Source of the DNA: Euleptes europaea
Lineage: Eukaryota > Chordata > Lepidosauria > Squamata > Sphaerodactylidae
Assembly: GCF_029931775.1 (NCBI RefSeq)
Contig: NC_079323.1
Coordinates: forward strand, 3,073,001 to 3,137,000
Direction of reading: 5' to 3'
DNA: 64,000 nt
A program made the translations under genes and the position numbers. Positions 53,501-63,874 of this stretch are shown here, piece after piece; the stretch's first letter is position 1, and each line of letters begins with the position of its first letter. Below the pieces are notes generated by a model. The model was not told the DNA's origin, made no database searches, and saw only the letters and a program-made list of their open reading frames with translations.

Positions 53501-55492
53501 AGCTCGACCCCCAGGAATTTCCCAACTCAGAGCTGGCAACCCTACCCAGCTAGGACCGCTCGGCCACTGGTGGCCGAAATCCAGTCCCCTCCTGTGCTGT
53601 GGATGGTTGGTAGGCAGGGTACAAATGCCATAGAGTCCACCTTCCGAAGGGGCCATCTTCTCCAGGAGAACTGAACTCTGTTGCCTGGAGATCAGTTGTA
53701 ATCCCAGGAGATCTCCAGCCACCACCTGGAGGCTGACAACCCTATTCCAGTATAATGACCCAAAGTGGGGAAATAGCAGACCAGCTGGTCAATCAGCAGC
53801 TGTGTAATATCTGGACAGATGTCTCTCTTGCTCCATGGGTGCCTCAGGTCTGCAAGCCAATGCTCCAATATAGGAACCTGCTGACGAAATTTGATGTAGA
53901 ACAGGGTCATCTGGAGATCCCAAATGCCTGAGCGGGCCTGATGCTGCCCCAACAAAATCCTGGGGATTAATACACAATGCCCGGAACATCAGCTGGATCT
54001 CAGCTGCTGTTGCCCGGGCAGTCCCTGGACAAAGGGTGATTTTCCCATTTTCAGCAGACAGATAGTGTGGGCTGGCTGGGTGTCAGATTGGGAGCCCTGA
54101 CCTAGTTAGAAAATACGAACATCAGAAAAGCCCTGCTGGGTCAGGCCGAGGCCCATCAAGTCCAGCAGTCTCTTCACGTAGAGGCCAACCAGGTACCTTT
54201 AGGAAGCCCACAAACAAGACGACTGCAGCAGCATTATCCCGCCTGTGCTCCACATCACCTAATATAACAGGCATGCTCCTCTGATCCTGGAGAGAATAGG
54301 TTTGCATCATGACTAGTACCCATTTTGATTAGCAGCCATGGATAACCCTCTCCTCCATGAACATGGCCACTCTCCTCTTAAATCCTTCCAAGTTAGCAGC
54401 CATCACCACATCCTGGGGCAGGTAGTTCCACAGTTTGACTATGTGTGAAGAAATACTTCCTTTTATCTGTGTTGAATTTTTCACCCTCCAGCTTCAGCAG
54501 ATGACCCCACATTCTAGTATTATTGTTAGGGTGCAAATGCTGTCAGGGTCGTATCTGGATTGTTCGAACGTATTTCTTTCAGCTGAAATTTGCCAATCAC
54601 TTTAGCCCTGTGCAGACTTTCTCAAAGTGGGTTACACAATCACAATGTCTTTTGCAGATGAATCAAAGTGTGGTGTGTTGGGGTAATTAAGAAATCCTTT
54701 ATTCCATAGAAACTTCTTTCCAGAAGAAGATGTTTCTCGCTTTTGGGATGTAAGGATCCTGACAGGTCTAATATTTTATTTTGTTGTCATATTACAACAC
54801 CTATACCCTGCCTTTCTACCCTGAAAGGCCCACTGTGGTGGCTAACAAATAAAAACATACATCATAAAATCACATCTTAAAAACCAACAATAGCCCTGCA
54901 TGACAAACTTCCTTGTTCATAGAACAGCCCATGGGTAGGAGTCCCTTTGCATTTGCTCACCCTCAGACAGAATCATAGAATCGTAGAGTTGGAAGGGACC
55001 ACCAGGGTCATCTAGTCCAATCCCCCATACAACGCAGGACATTCACAACTACCTCCCCCGCTACACCCCCAGTGACCCCCTACTCCATGCCCAGAGGATA
55101 GCCAAGATGCCCTCCCTCTCGTGATCTGCCTAAGATCATAGAATCAGCATTGCTGACAGATGGCCATCTAACCTCTGCTTAGAAACCTCCAGGGAAGGAG
55201 CGCTTACCACCTCCCGAGGAAGCCTGTTCCACCGAGGAACCGCTCTAACTGTTGGAAAATTCTTCCTAATGTCTAGACGGAAACTTTTGATTTCATTTCA
55301 ATTGGTTGGTTCTGGTCGGACTTTCTGGGGCAACAGAAAACAGCTCTGCACCCTCCTCTCTATGACAGCCCTTCAAGTACTTGAAGATGGTTCTCATATC
55401 CCCTCTCAGTCGTCTCCTCTTCAGGCTAAACACTTACCGATTAACCCCAGGAACACCAGAAACAGCAGAATTGCTGGTCCCAAGACCTTCAT
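50598..55492 (-). CDS. Beta-defensin-like peptide; complement(join(50598..50619,52067..52190,55438..55492))
   Basis: Three small - strand exons join in frame into a 66-residue secreted cationic peptide. Exon 1 (55492 down to 55438) encodes MKVLGPAILLFLVFLGLI, a hydrophobic signal peptide, then a G and a perfect GTAAGT donor (phase 1). Exon 2 (52190 to 52067) runs from AGQEVG through the first four cysteines (CSNHVGVC, RRFC, then GIYGC) to CPHRFR and a GTAAAG donor. Exon 3 (50619 to 50598) follows a CCTCTTCTTCTCAG acceptor and reads CCVPRL then stop. The spacing is C-x6-C-x3-C-x11-C-x5-CC, within the beta-defensin range, and a last exon carrying the CC pair matches sauropsid defensin genes. 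An AATAAA on this strand at 50062-50057 could end the transcript. The family's role is membrane-active antimicrobial defence. The exon 2 acceptor (CTCCAAG) is the weakest part of the model. Confidence 0.78.
50645..51305 (+). mobile_element. BovB (RTE) LINE, 5'-truncated
   Basis: Encodes MTTGELHNFKVDNEEIEIVE, LLFLGSIINRKGDCSQEM, IKLIHAIVFPVIMYGRESWT and, after a frame change near 51020, MTKLRLLYFGHIMRRQESLE and GSRKRGRPNKRW. It ends in CAACTTGACGGCACTTAACACAC. It lies in intron 2 of the defensin-like gene, antisense to it. Confidence 0.92.
51862..52033 (+). mobile_element. hAT-type MITE, left end missing
   Basis: It ends GGTTGGCAACCCTA. It lies 33 bp from the exon 2 donor of the defensin-like gene. 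Confidence 0.7.
52316..52524 (+). mobile_element. hAT-type MITE in defensin-like intron 1
   Basis: Flanks ATGGCACC (52308-52315) and ATGGCATC (52525-52532), one mismatch. Ends TAGGGTTGCCAG and TTGGCAACCCTA. Confidence 0.85.
52878..53133. mobile_element. 256-bp hAT-type element
   Basis: Ends CAAGGCTTCTTAAAC and GTTTAAGAAGTCCTG. Perfect 8-bp duplication CTCTATAT (52870-52877 and 53134-53141). Confidence 0.88.
53175..53744. mobile_element. MITE split by a 5S SINE, then a second MITE fragment
   Basis: MITE (-) parts at 53175-53315 and about 53490-53544 (ending CTGGCAACCCTA) flank a 5S-derived SINE with a TG-repeat tail (53316-53488). A + fragment follows at 53626-53744. Confidence 0.7.
53745..54110. 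other. Unassigned sequence in defensin-like intron 1
   Basis: The - strand has an open frame of about 87 codons (with LADLRHPWSKRDICPDIT) that I do not recognise. It may be part of an old mobile element. Confidence 0.25.
54110..54535 (-). mobile_element. CR1-like LINE 3' region
   Basis: CCCTGCTGGGTCAGGCCGAG to AGCAGATGACCCCACATTCT. Confidence 0.6.
54966..55432 (-). mobile_element. CR1 LINE 3' end, adjoining defensin-like exon 1
   Basis: TCATAGAATCGTAGAGTTGG to CGTCTCCTCTTCAGGCTAAA. It stops within a few bases of the exon 1 donor. Confidence 0.85.
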
Positions 55493-55539
55493 GATGAAGC
55501 AGTGGCTGACGCTTACAGGCCGGCCTTTCTATCCATCCC

Positions 55540-56290
55540 CTCTAGTGACCTGGCTTTCAGCTCTGCCTTTTTCATTGCACTGGGGAGGGTTTTGTCTCGG
55601 TCCTGCAGCACCACAACGGGGCCGGATTAAGTACAACAGTGGCCTGGGGTAGCCTGGATTTTTTTGTTCAGAAGTGAATTCTACTGAGTTCAGTGGCATT
55701 TATGCTCAGATGAAGAATGCAAAGCCCTCAGCTGGCAACTTTCAGGACCTTTGAGGGGAGGGAGACACAGGTAACTGTCATTGCACAACACTGTGACATC
55801 CCTTCCAGAGAGGCCTAGCAACCCATGTTTCCTGCCAACACTTGGAGCAGCAGGAAGAGGAACATTTTTAAAAGTTTGTATCCTGTGTGCCATTATGTTA
55901 CTTGTGGAGAAAACCTGGGAATGATGCCAGGAAGCTCTAGGAACCATGGAACACTCTGGTTTCACCATGGAGTTTCTGATGATTCCTAGAGCTACCTGGC
56001 ATCACTTCCGGGGTTTTCCCCTGACGTGGCATCACGGTGCACAGATTGCTACAGCCTCTCATGTCCCTACCCCCAAAGCTCCCGCCGGTTGTCAGGCGTG
56101 GCCCAGCAACCCTCTTTCTGGGCATGTACCCAGATGTGATATGACGGTTTTGCACAATGCCCCCGTTGGTTGGAGGTTGCCCATCATAGTGGAAAACCCG
56201 GTCTCCTGAGCTCAAATAAGCATGCATGGGATGGTAGCCATAGGCTTGGGTTCTAAGCCTCTGTTTGCCCCATGCCTATTTGCATTTATA
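55540..56290. other. Upstream region of the defensin-like gene, otherwise unassigned
   Basis: It should contain the promoter and 5' end of the - strand gene. No TATA box is obvious. A short palindromic stretch (about 55940-56000) centres on CTGGTTTCACCATGGAGTTT. Confidence 0.3.
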
Positions 56291-56295
56291 TATGC

Positions 56296-56457
56296 ACTTC
56301 CACACATGCCGAATAATGCACTTTCAATCCGGTTTCAATGCACTTTGAAGCTGGATTTTACTGTGCGGAATGGCAAAATCAACTTGCAAACTCATTAAAG
56401 TGCATTGAAAGTGCATTGAAAGTGGATTGAAAGTGCATTATCCAGCATGTGCAGAAG

Positions 56458-56458
<1 letters not shown>
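56296..56458. mobile_element. Palindromic MITE of about 165 bp
   Basis: Left arm ACTTCCACACATGCCGAATA and right arm CAGCATGTGCAGAAGT are inverted, and both continue into AATGCACTTTCAAT-type repeats. Confidence 0.65.
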
Positions 56459-56518
<60 letters not shown>

Positions 56519-56520
56519 TT
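56458..56520. repeat. (CTTT)n microsatellite
   Basis: About 15 perfect tandem CTTT units. Confidence 0.95.
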
Positions 56521-56537
56521 CTTTTTGCCATCAAGTC

Positions 56538-56741
56538 TAGGGTTGCCAGGTCCCTCTTCACCACCGGTGGGAGGTTTCTGGGGTGGAGCCTAAGGAAGGA
56601 AGGGTTTGGGGAGGGACTTCAATGCCATATAGTCCAATTGCCAATGCTGCCATTTTCTCCAGGGGAACTGATCTCTATCGGCTGGGTATCAATTGTAATA
56701 GCACGAGATCTCCAGCTAGTACCTGGAGGTTGGCAACCCTA
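56538..56741 (+). mobile_element. hAT-type MITE
   Basis: Flanks ATCAAGTC (56530-56537) and ATCAAGTT (56742-56749), one mismatch. Confidence 0.88.
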
Positions 56742-56775
56742 ATCAAGTTGCAACCCACATGGTGACCCTCTAGGG

Positions 56776-56964
56776 CAGGGGTGTCAAACTCAATTGTTAT
56801 GAAGGCCAGATATGCCTTAAATGTCACTTGTTCGGGCCGGACCGTGCCTCATCGGACCAGATTGAGGGTGGGGGAGGGGGTGGCTGCCTTGGCTGGCTCA
56901 TAGGCCGGATAAAAGCTCTCAAGGGGCTGGATCCGGCCCTCGGGCCTTGTGTTTGATACCCCTG
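56776..56964. mobile_element. Short hAT-type element (CAGGGGTGTCAAAC ends)
   Basis: Perfect 8-bp duplication CTCTAGGG (56768-56775 and 56965-56972). Same family as the element at 22218. Confidence 0.9.
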
Positions 56965-56969
56965 CTCTA

Positions 56970-57130
56970 GGGTTTTCAAGGCAAGAGGCATTCAGAGGTG
57001 GTTTGCCATTGCATGCCTCTGCGTAGAGAGCCTGACATTCCTTGGTGGTTTCCCATCGAAATACTAAACCAGGGCTGACCTGTTTAGCATCTGAGATCTG
57101 GCGAGATTGGGCTACCCAGGTCAGGGCAGA
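56970..57130 (-). mobile_element. 5S-rRNA-derived SINE
   Basis: GGTTTTCAAGGCAAGAGGCA to TTAGCATCTGAGATCTGGCG. Confidence 0.75.
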
Positions 57131-57422
57131 TTGCAGGTACCAAAGAACTATTTATTCTGTGCCAGATACAGTCTACTTGTCATGTTAGAATTGGCCACTA
57201 GGTGGCATTATAGGTACAGATGTTTGGACCCTAAAGCAGCCATAAAAAGTTCAAGGTTTTATCATCTCAAAGAAATCCACAGCAATAACCTGCTATCAAA
57301 GCCTCATTTCCCTACATTTGTACTTCCTGACTTATATGTACCTTGCAGGATGACCTCCAATAATTTATATCCAATTTTTCTGCAAGAGAACGAATGGGAC
57401 ACAAACTGATCAATAAAACAAA

Positions 57423-57548
57423 TATTGTCGAAGGCTTTTACGGTCAGAGTTCATCGGTTCTTGTAGGTCATCCGGGCTGTGTGACCGTGGTATTTTCTTT
57501 CCTGACGTTTCTCCAGCAGCTGTGGCAGGCATCTTCAGAGGAGTAACG
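57423..57548 (-). mobile_element. Penelope-type end fragment
   Basis: ATTGTCGAAGGCTTTTACGG to CAGCTGTGGCAGGCATCTTC; the same unit as at 8437 and 61287. Confidence 0.55.
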
Positions 57549-57559
57549 CTGAGTGTTAC

Positions 57560-58103
57560 ACCTCCGGGATAGCCGCTGCCCTTCCATGAGCAGACAGAGC
57601 AACGAAGCCAGACTCTGACTCACTCCAAGGCGACTCCCAACAGGCTCGATTTTGCTATCCGCTTCCAGCCCTCGAAAATCCTGCCTGGAAAGTTCGGCTT
57701 CCCGAACTGTCTGCACACATCAGTTGCAACAGAGCCTGGCCAGCGTGGCTCCCATCCCCTCCCGCTTAACATCCCTGTTTGCAAAGCCCATTTCCAGCAC
57801 CACTGTAAGGGGGGAAACACTGTTGAACAGCCTGCCAGAGTTCTGCGGGGCCTGGAGTGCAGATTCGGCACGGTAGGTTTCGCTGCTGCCCCTCCACATC
57901 TGGTTTCTGTTCCTCTCCTTTCGCTCCCGGAAAGGTTCTCGCCAGATGGGTTTTCCAGCTGCAGGCGAGATCTCAGCAAAGGAGGAGAGGTGAGCCCAGA
58001 GAAGCGGCTCTGGAAACAGCCGGGCTGCCTCGATTCAGGACGAACAGAAGAATCCGGCGTCTGCCCAAGGGGAAAGATTGGGAGCTGCTCTCTCCGGAGG
58101 AGG
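57560..58103 (+). promoter_or_regulatory. Upstream region and 5' UTR of P4HA3
   Basis: GC-rich, moderately CpG-rich sequence between a Penelope-type fragment and the P4HA3 start codon. It probably holds the promoter and 5' UTR. No TATA box or defined start is seen. An opposite-strand open frame across it has no recognisable family and I treat it as a by-product of GC content. Confidence 0.45.
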
Positions 58104-61100
58104 ATGGTGCCGTGGTTCATTGGGGTGGCTCTCCTTGGACTCTGGCCAGGCCTAGGGGCAGAAACGTTCACGTCCATGCTCAGCATCCAGCAGGCGCTGG
58201 CGACCGAGAGAGAACTCCTCCGGGGCTTGCGCACATACCTCGACGAAGAGACCAGCAGGCTCAAAGACCTCCAAAGGTAAGAGTGAACAGGGCGTGGGCG
58301 TCAAAGGGCCCCACAGGCCAGGCTGCTGAGAGCCACAGATAGAGACCCTCTCTGAGCCCGTGGTCTGATCTGGCAGGAGCCCCCCTTGCCCGCCTGGATC
58401 CAACCCAAATAGGACAGAAAAGCAAATCACATCCTCTGCCTAGCACCCTGGGCGATAGTAGGAGAGCCAGCATGGTGTAGTGGTTAAGAGAGGTGGTTTG
58501 GAGTGGTGGACTCTGATCTGGAGAACCGGGTTTGATTCCCCACTCCTCCACATGATCGGCAGACGCTAATCTGTGAACTGGATTTGTTTCCCCACTCCTA
58601 CCCATAAGGCCAGCTGGGTGACATGGGCTAGTCACAGCCCTCTTAGAGCTCTCTCAGCCTCACCTACTTCACACGGTGTCTGTTGTGGGAAGGGGAAGGG
58701 AAGGAGATTATAAACCGGTTTGATTCTTCCTTAAGTGGTAGAGAAAGTCGGCATATAAAAACCAACTCTTCTTCTTCTCCTCCTCCTCCTCCTCCTCCTT
58801 CTCTTTCTCCTTCTCCTACTACCTGAAAGGATTGTTTATTTATTCATTTGCGCCATTTATGTCCCACCTTTCTCCCCAATGGAGACCCAAAGTGGCATAT
58901 ATCATTCTCCTCTCCTCCATTTTATCCTCACAACAACCCTGTGAGGTAAGCTAGGCAGGAGTGTGTGCCTGGCCCATGGTCACCCAGTGGGCTTCCATGG
59001 CAGAGTGGGGATTCGAACCTGGTTCTCCCAGATCCTAGACTTGATGCTCTAGCCACTATGCCACCCTGGGGCAGGTTGTTGTGGAGATACAACGGGAAGG
59101 GAAACCCAGGTCTGTTGCTTTTGGAGAAAAAGTGGGATAAAAATGTACTGAATAGACAGACGGCATCCGTGTTGTGTGCTGTTTACCTTGACAGCGTGAG
59201 TTGACTGCCAATAAGATAATATTAAAAGACAGGAAATTGCCTGCAGTTCAGCAGGGCACAGCACCTGCTTAGTATGCAGAAGCCCCCTCGATAGACCCCT
59301 TCAGAGCAGATCCGTGAAGGAACTTTCCCAGAGACCTTGGATAGCAGCCAGTGACTCAGAATCGGTCCATTCCTCACTGACTTTTCAGCAAAAGCTTGAG
59401 AACGGGCTCCCTGCCCCGCGCTTGCCTTTCCCCTCCCAGATCTTTCACATTCCATCGTAACATTTTCCACATGCATTCTTCTGTGTGGAGCACGGACCTG
59501 GATTGCCATTGTTTTACCATTTGCAAAGTAGACGCGGGGATCCAAAGACCTGTGTTTGTGCCCGAAGAAGGGTTGGTTTTTATACCTCGCTTTTCTCTAC
59601 CAAAAGGAGTCTCAAAGTGGATTACAGTCACCTTCCCCACCCCACAACAGGCACCTTGTGAGGTAGGTGGGGCTGAGAGAGTTTGGAGAGAACTGTGACT
59701 GGCCACCCAGCAGGCTGTATGTGGAGGAGTGGGGAAACCAACCCGGTTAATCAGATTACAGTTTGCCATTCATGTGGAGGAGTGGGGAATCAAACCCAGT
59801 TCTCCAGATTAGAGTCCACTGCTCTTAACCACTACACCACAAAGGGGTACATACGGGCAAGCTCAGAGAAAAGTTAGAACTGAAGAAGGAAGAAAGTAAA
59901 GCCGGTGTGGTGTAGTGGTTAAGAGCAGTGGTTTGGAGCGGTGGGCTCTGATCTGGAGAACTGAGTTTGATTCCCCACTCCTCCACATGAGTGGAGGAGG
60001 CTAATCTGGTGAACTGGATTTGTTTCCCCACTCCTCCACATGAAGCCAGCTGGGTGACCTTGGGCTAGTCACAGCTCTCTTAGAGCTCTCTCAGTCCCAC
60101 CTACCTCACAGGGTGTCTGTTGTGGGGCGGGGAAGGTGATTGTAAGCTGGTTTGAGTCTTCCTTAAGTGGTAGAGAAAGTCGACATATAAAACCCTCCTC
60201 CTCCTCCTCCTCCTCCTCCTTCTTCGGTTTTTGAATCACAACCCAGATTTAAAGGAAAGAAAACGCACTGCCAAAATACTCATGAGCCAGAGTGAGGGGC
60301 AAGAAATGTGCTTTCAGATGTGCAAAATTATTTGAAGAGGTTTCCCTCCTGTTGATGAATCAGTTCTGTAGATGATAACCGAAGCAGAAGAGGGAAAAAG
60401 AATTAAACAAATTAGCACAAGCAAACTACAGATTTTGTTGTGCAACAATTCGACAAATTGTCCCAGGATCCAAAGCTGTCAGATATTTAACTAAATGTTG
60501 GAAAGTGTAGCCTCTTGAAACCTATATACTGAATCCCTCATAAAGTACCCAGTTATGGAGCAATGGTTTAAAATTAGGGTGACTTTGATTGGAAGGGCTA
60601 CATATGATCTGTGTCTGATAATTGTTTGAGGACGGGGCTCAGGCCACATGGCTTCTCATGCTCTGTCACTACTTAAAGCCCATGCTTTTGCGTGAACACT
60701 CTGCATAGAGGTAAAGTAGAACGCAAGAACTCCCCCCTTTCCCGTAATACCAGAATTCAGGATCACTCAATTAAGTTGATGAGCAAATTCAGAAGAGACA
60801 AAAAAACCCTACTTCTTCACACCTATATAACCTATGGAACTCACTGCCACAAGATATAGTACTGAGCACTGGCGTAGATGGCTTTGAAATGGATTTGTAG
60901 TCTATATTAGACTACTGCAATGCACTCTATGTGGGGCTGCCCTTGAAGAGTGTACAGGAGCTATACTTAATGCAGAATGCTGTGGCCAGTCTAGCCTGGG
61001 CCATTCAGATCAGAGTACAAAAAGCATGCAGGTGTTTTGTTCATGTGTTCATGTGTACTATATGGTTCACCTCTTTTCTGTTTGCACCTTCCAGATTCTA

Positions 61101-63693
61101 CCAGAAGATCCAGGCCTTGCATCAAGGAGTGGGGGGCACCGTGGTCAACCCTTTGTCAGCCTACACCCTGATCAAGAGATTGCAGTCAGAATGGCTGAAT
61201 GTGGTCTATAGCATGGAGGCCAGCCAGAACAGCCAAGGTACTCTGGGTTTTTAACAATTGCAGACCTCAAACAGAAAAGTTTTTAATATTGTCGAAGGTT
61301 TTCACGGTCAGAGTTCATCGGTTCTTGTAGGTTATCCGGGTTGTGTGACCGTGGTCTTGGTATTTTCTTTCCTGAGGTTTCGCCCACAGCTGCCTGCCAC
61401 AGCTGTGGGCGAAATGTCAGGAAAGAAAATACCAAGACCATGGTCACACAACCCGGATAACCTGCAAGAACCGAGAAAAGTTTTTTTTTTAAATGATAAC
61501 AACGGTGGCAAATTTGCAAAGAATCATCTATTAAAAGTTTCCAAACATCTAAAAATATGTCCACGTGCAATGTCTATCTGCAATTGTTACCTATATGACA
61601 TATGTTCAAATGGTAATGAAGTTGTAAATTCTTCAACATGAGCCACTGTGGTGTCGTGGTTAAGAGAAGCAGACTCTAATTTGGAGAACCGGGTTTGATT
61701 CCCCACTCCTCCACATGTAGTCTGTAGAGGGTGACCTTAGGCTAATCACAGTTCTCTCCAAAATTCTCTCAGCCTCACCTACCTCACAAGGTGTCTGTTG
61801 TAGGGAGAGGAAGAGAAGGGGATTGTAAGTCAGTCTAAGATGCTGCCAGCTGAGGCAGACTTCATACTAGGCTATGATAGGGGTGCCAACTGTGGATTAG
61901 GAGATTTGGAGGTAAAGCCTGGGAGAGGGCTTGGGGGAGGAGAGGGACCTCAGCGGGATATAATGCCACAGAGTCCACCCTCCAAAGCAGCCATTTATGC
62001 AGGAGAACTGATCTCTGTTGTCTGGAAATCATTTGCCATTCCGGGAGATCCCCAGGCCCCACCTGGAGGTAGGGTTGCCAGGTCCCTCTTTGCCACCGGT
62101 GGGAGGTTTTGGGGGCAGAGCCTGAGGAGGGCGGGGTTTGGGGAGGGGAGGGACTTCAATGCCATAGAGTCCAATGGCCAAAGGGGCCATTTTCTCCAGG
62201 TGAACTGATCTCTATCGGCTGGAGATCAGATGTAGCAGCAGGAGATCTCCAGCTAGTACGGTTGGCAGCCCTACCTGGAGGTTTACATCCCTACTCATAG
62301 CCATGACTTACCCAACTCTGGGTTGGGAAATACCTGGAGATTTGGGGGGTGGAGCCTGAGCAGGGTAGGGTTTGGGCTGGGGAAGGACTTCAATGGATCT
62401 CTGTCTTCCAAAGCGGCCATTTTCTCCAGGGGAACGGATCTCTGTCGTCTGGAGATCAGTTGTCATAGTGAGAGACCTCCAGCCACCACCTGGAGGTTGG
62501 CAACTCTACCTCCTGCCAAGTTGGCTGATGTTATCCCACTGCGACTGACCTTTTAGCCCTCAAGAGCGGCTACCAGAAGCTGGAGAAGAGCCTGCCCGTC
62601 TTGGAGGACCTGGAGGGGGCCGCCCGGGCCGTGATGCGTCTGCAAGACGTCTACTCCCTCAGCGTTCGGGGGCTAGCCCAAGGGAGGTTCCAGAAGGTCA
62701 GCGGAGCTCCCCGCCTGGACATCTACAGCCCTAGGCAGGATTTCTCCCTCTCCGCCGACGATTGCTTCCATATAGGCAAGGTGAGCAGGTAGCCCTTAAC
62801 TTATGGTTGCCAAGTCTGGGATGGGATATTCCTGGAGATTTGGGGGTGGAGCCCAGGGAGGGCAAGGTTTGGGGAGGGAAGGGACCTCAGCAGGATATAA
62901 TGCTGCAGAGTTCACCTTCCAAAGCAGCCATTTTCTCCAGGGGAATAGACCTCTGGAGATCAGTTGTAATTAGGGTTGCCAGCTCCAGGTTGGGAAATAC
63001 CTGGAGATATTGGGGGTGGAGTCTGAGGAGGGCAGGATTTGGAGAGGGAAAGGACATCAATACCATAGAGTCCAATTTCCATGATTCTGTTAGATCTCCA
63101 GGTACTACCTGTAGGTTGTCAACCCTACAACTCTGGGATATAGCCACAAGTAGAGCATTGGGGGCAGGTGGTGGTAGACCATTTGAGAAAGGGTTTGAGG
63201 TGCACATAAACTGTGCCTTGCTGAAGGCCAGAAGATCCCCAACAAAAGCCCAGCGCCCGCAAATGTAGCCGTGGGGCCATCCCAATGCCTGAACCACCAC
63301 GTGCATGTTCTCAGACCAGGGGATGGAGGGTGTAGTGGTCATGATCCAGGTATGGCACCCCATTTGTATCACTACATTTGTAGGGTTGCCCGCTCCAGGT
63401 TGAGAAATTTCTGGAATTTGGAGATGGAGCCTGCAAGAATAAATATCTTGTATGCAAGAAACTGTGTGCCTGTGTGCATTTCTACTCGTCCTTCTATTCG
63501 CGCCTGCCAAGACAGCTGCATTTCCTCTGCCTGTTCCTTCCAGGTTGCCTATGACATGGAGGACCATTACCACTCCATTACGTGGCTAGAGGAAGCGGTC
63601 AACCTCTTCCGGGACTCCTACGGGAGCTGGAACACAGAGGACGAAGGAAGTCTTGAAGATGCCCTCGACCATCTTGCCTTTTCTTACTTCAAG
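58104..63693 (+). CDS. P4HA3: Prolyl 4-hydroxylase alpha-3, exons 1-4; join(58104..58276,61095..61237,62557..62780,63544..63693)
   Basis: First 230 residues of the collagen prolyl 4-hydroxylase alpha-3 subunit, an endoplasmic-reticulum enzyme that makes 4-hydroxyproline in procollagen with the PDI beta subunit. Exon 1 begins MVPWFIGVALLGLWPGLGAE (signal peptide) and ends LKDLQR. Exon 2 encodes FYQKIQALHQGVGG to EASQNSQ. Exon 3 encodes LKSGYQKLEKSLP, then LEDLEGAARAVMRLQDVY and DDCFHIGK. Exon 4 encodes VAYDMEDHYHSITWLEEAV to ALDHLAFSYFK. These match human P4HA3 closely (LEDLEGAARALMRLQDVY; DALDHLAFAYF). They cover the N-terminal assembly region and the TPR-like peptide-substrate-binding domain. 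The catalytic 2-oxoglutarate/Fe domain lies beyond the window. All splice sites are GT-AG and the phases agree, so no breaks are seen. The last donor is GTGAGC at 63694. Confidence 0.93.
58463..58820 (+). mobile_element. tRNA-derived SINE with (CTC)n tail, P4HA3 intron 1
   Basis: GAGCCAGCATGGTGTAGTGG to AAAACCAACTCTTCTTCTTC, then a CTC/CTT repeat. Confidence 0.85.
58850..59070 (-). mobile_element. LINE or SINE tail with tRNA-like head, P4HA3 intron 1
   Basis: CCATTTATGTCCCACCTTTC to GGGATTCGAACCTGGTTCTC and TCTAGCCACTATGCCACC. Confidence 0.5.
59560..60230. mobile_element. Two tRNA-derived SINEs, back to back
   Basis: Reverse copy 59560-59848 (head TTAACCACTACACCACAAAG) and forward copy 59899-60230 (head GTGGTGTAGTGGTTAAGAGC), ending in (CTC)n. 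Confidence 0.8.
60240..60885. other. P4HA3 intron 1, non-repetitive part
   Basis: About 640 bp without an exon or a repeat I can name. Confidence 0.35.
60886..61015 (+). mobile_element. L2-like LINE fragment
   Basis: Encodes DYCNALYVGLPLKSVQELYL and MQNAVASLA, a conserved L2 reverse-transcriptase stretch. It ends 80 bp before P4HA3 exon 2. Confidence 0.75.
61287..61480. mobile_element. Perfect-type foldback of a Penelope-like end
   Basis: Arms of about 80 bp (GGTTATCCGGGTTGTGTGAC against GTCACACAACCCGGATAACC) meet near 61395. Flanks GAAAAGTTTTT occur on both sides (about 61274 and 61481). Confidence 0.75.
61637..61845 (+). mobile_element. tRNA-derived SINE, P4HA3 intron 2
   Basis: GTGGTGTCGTGGTTAAGAGA and GGTTTGATTCCCCACTCC. 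Confidence 0.75.
61877..62293 (+). mobile_element. hAT-type MITE holding a second MITE (62070-62273)
   Basis: The inner copy is flanked by a perfect CCTGGAGG duplication (62062-62069 and 62274-62281). The outer MITE resumes with CTGGAGGTTTACATCCCTA. Confidence 0.88.
62305..62512 (+). mobile_element. hAT-type MITE, P4HA3 intron 2
   Basis: CCAACTCTGGGTTGGGAAAT to GGAGGTTGGCAACTCTA. It ends 45 bp before exon 3. Confidence 0.75.
62804..63127 (+). mobile_element. Two adjacent hAT-type MITEs, P4HA3 intron 3
   Basis: 62804-62970 is broken at its right end by 62971-63127 (TAGGGTTGCCAG to TTGTCAACCCTA). Confidence 0.75.
63379..63433 (+). mobile_element. MITE left-end fragment
   Basis: TAGGGTTGCCCGCTCCAGGT, cut off after GGAGATGGAGCC. 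Confidence 0.55.
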
Positions 63694-63874
63694 GTGAGCC
63701 ATCTGGTAGGGGAGCCAGCCCTCAGTTCGTAATTCCAGGGAACAATTTGGGGGCAAAGCCCGGGGCGAGTGTCGTGAACACTATGCCACCTTTGGTTGAG
63801 CAGGCGGAAGTGATGTCATAGTGTTGGTGACACTGTGGTGTTACTTCTGCCCAGTCAACCTGTAGGGTTAACAG

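Noticed and set aside
56458-56520. Regular short repeats as a CRISPR-like array
   Set aside because: Pure CTTT microsatellite in animal DNA, with no spacers.
57620-58264. 214-codon - strand open frame over P4HA3 exon 1
   Set aside because: GC-rich shadow of the P4HA3 first exon and upstream region; no recognisable domain.
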